This document shows positions 25,153 to 25,225 of a stretch of DNA of 25,225 bases, one piece after another. The DNA lies in assembly GCA_016929735.1 (NCBI GenBank), contig JAFGID010000150.1:1-25225 (forward strand). The letters run 5' to 3'. The position numbers were made by a program, and so were the translations under genes. A model generated the notes under the pieces. The model saw only the letters and a program-made list of their open reading frames with translations. It made no database searches and was not told the origin of the DNA. Origin of the DNA: Ignavibacteriales bacterium (GTDB taxonomy: Bacteria > Bacteroidota > Ignavibacteria > Ignavibacteriales > Melioribacteraceae). How positions within the stretch are numbered: position 1 is the stretch's first letter; each line of letters opens with the position of its first letter.

Positions 25153-25188
25153 CCCCACCCCTACCCCTCCCCTTAGAAAGGGGAGGGG
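25153..25188. repeat. C/G-rich hairpin with G-quadruplex potential
   Basis: CCCCTCCCCTT (25164-25174) and AAGGGGAGGGG (25178-25188) form a perfect 11-bp stem with loop AGA. Directly before it the plus strand has two more C4 runs, giving four C4 runs in 25153-25172. On the minus strand this is G4-N1-G4-N2-G4-N1-G4, a quadruplex motif. It follows the macrodomain stop by 6 bases. The sequence resembles C/G-rich dispersed intergenic palindromes of other bacteria. Confidence 0.7.
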
Positions 25189-25225
25189 AATCAAAAGTTT
25201 CACTCCTTAACAAGGGAACGGGAAT

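Noticed and set aside
24943..25203. An 86-codon minus-strand frame at the right edge
   Set aside because: It lies almost wholly antisense to the macrodomain gene and its N-terminus is coded by the GC-rich hairpin.
1..25225. CRISPR arrays, insertion sequences, tRNA or rRNA genes
   Set aside because: No regular direct repeats with spacers, transposase-like frames, or recognisable RNA gene sequence were seen by eye.

Overview
The window is AT-rich DNA with short spacers and genes in long same-strand runs. Two signals place it in the Bacteroidetes/Chlorobi superphylum, most like Ignavibacteria. First, a secreted protein ends in a type IX secretion (Por) sorting domain with the NYPNPFNPITNI signature. 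Second, several spacers carry the TAnnTTTG-type -7 promoter element of that group. TTG start codons are common: at least five genes have no other reasonable start. The placement is inference, because no rRNA or tRNA lies in the window.

Layout. 1-2909 (+): a 5'-truncated fusion of a LicC-like nucleotidyltransferase and a fold-type I PLP enzyme, a small membrane protein, and a CDP-alcohol phosphatidyltransferase with an intact signature. Together they look like a route that makes an amino-alcohol phosphate, activates it with CTP and transfers it to a lipid or polymer. 3024-4697 (+): a T9SS-exported cell-surface protein. 4902-6152 (+): peptidase T, ending at a strong bidirectional terminator. 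6205-14900 (-): uvrA, purM, a TatD/radical-SAM fusion, a PBP4-type D-Ala-D-Ala carboxypeptidase, prmA and an NAD-dependent epimerase, read in that order. 15333-16751 (+): dihydrolipoyl dehydrogenase, preceded by a long spacer with a possible 13-codon leader ORF and followed by a terminator and an orphan GC-rich hairpin. 17027-17620 (+): a secreted DUF6935-like protein. 17638-23111 (-): yicC, gmk, rpoZ-like, family-4 uracil-DNA glycosylase, dnaB, and then two paralogous NADase-type glycan-binding surface proteins. 23245-25146 (+): an EamA transporter, a TerB-like protein and a macrodomain protein. A C/G-rich hairpin with G-quadruplex potential closes the window.

How the genes relate. Most are housekeeping: DNA repair and replication (uvrA, udg, dnaB), nucleotide supply (purM, gmk), RNA and transcription (yicC, rpoZ), translation (prmA), wall remodelling (dacB) and energy metabolism (lpdA). 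The less ordinary parts are the head-group fusion at the left edge, the TatD/radical-SAM fusion, the cluster of surface proteins at 17-19 kb, the GC-rich hairpin after lpdA, and the hairpin/G4 element at the right edge. No CRISPR array, insertion sequence, prophage or integrase was seen.
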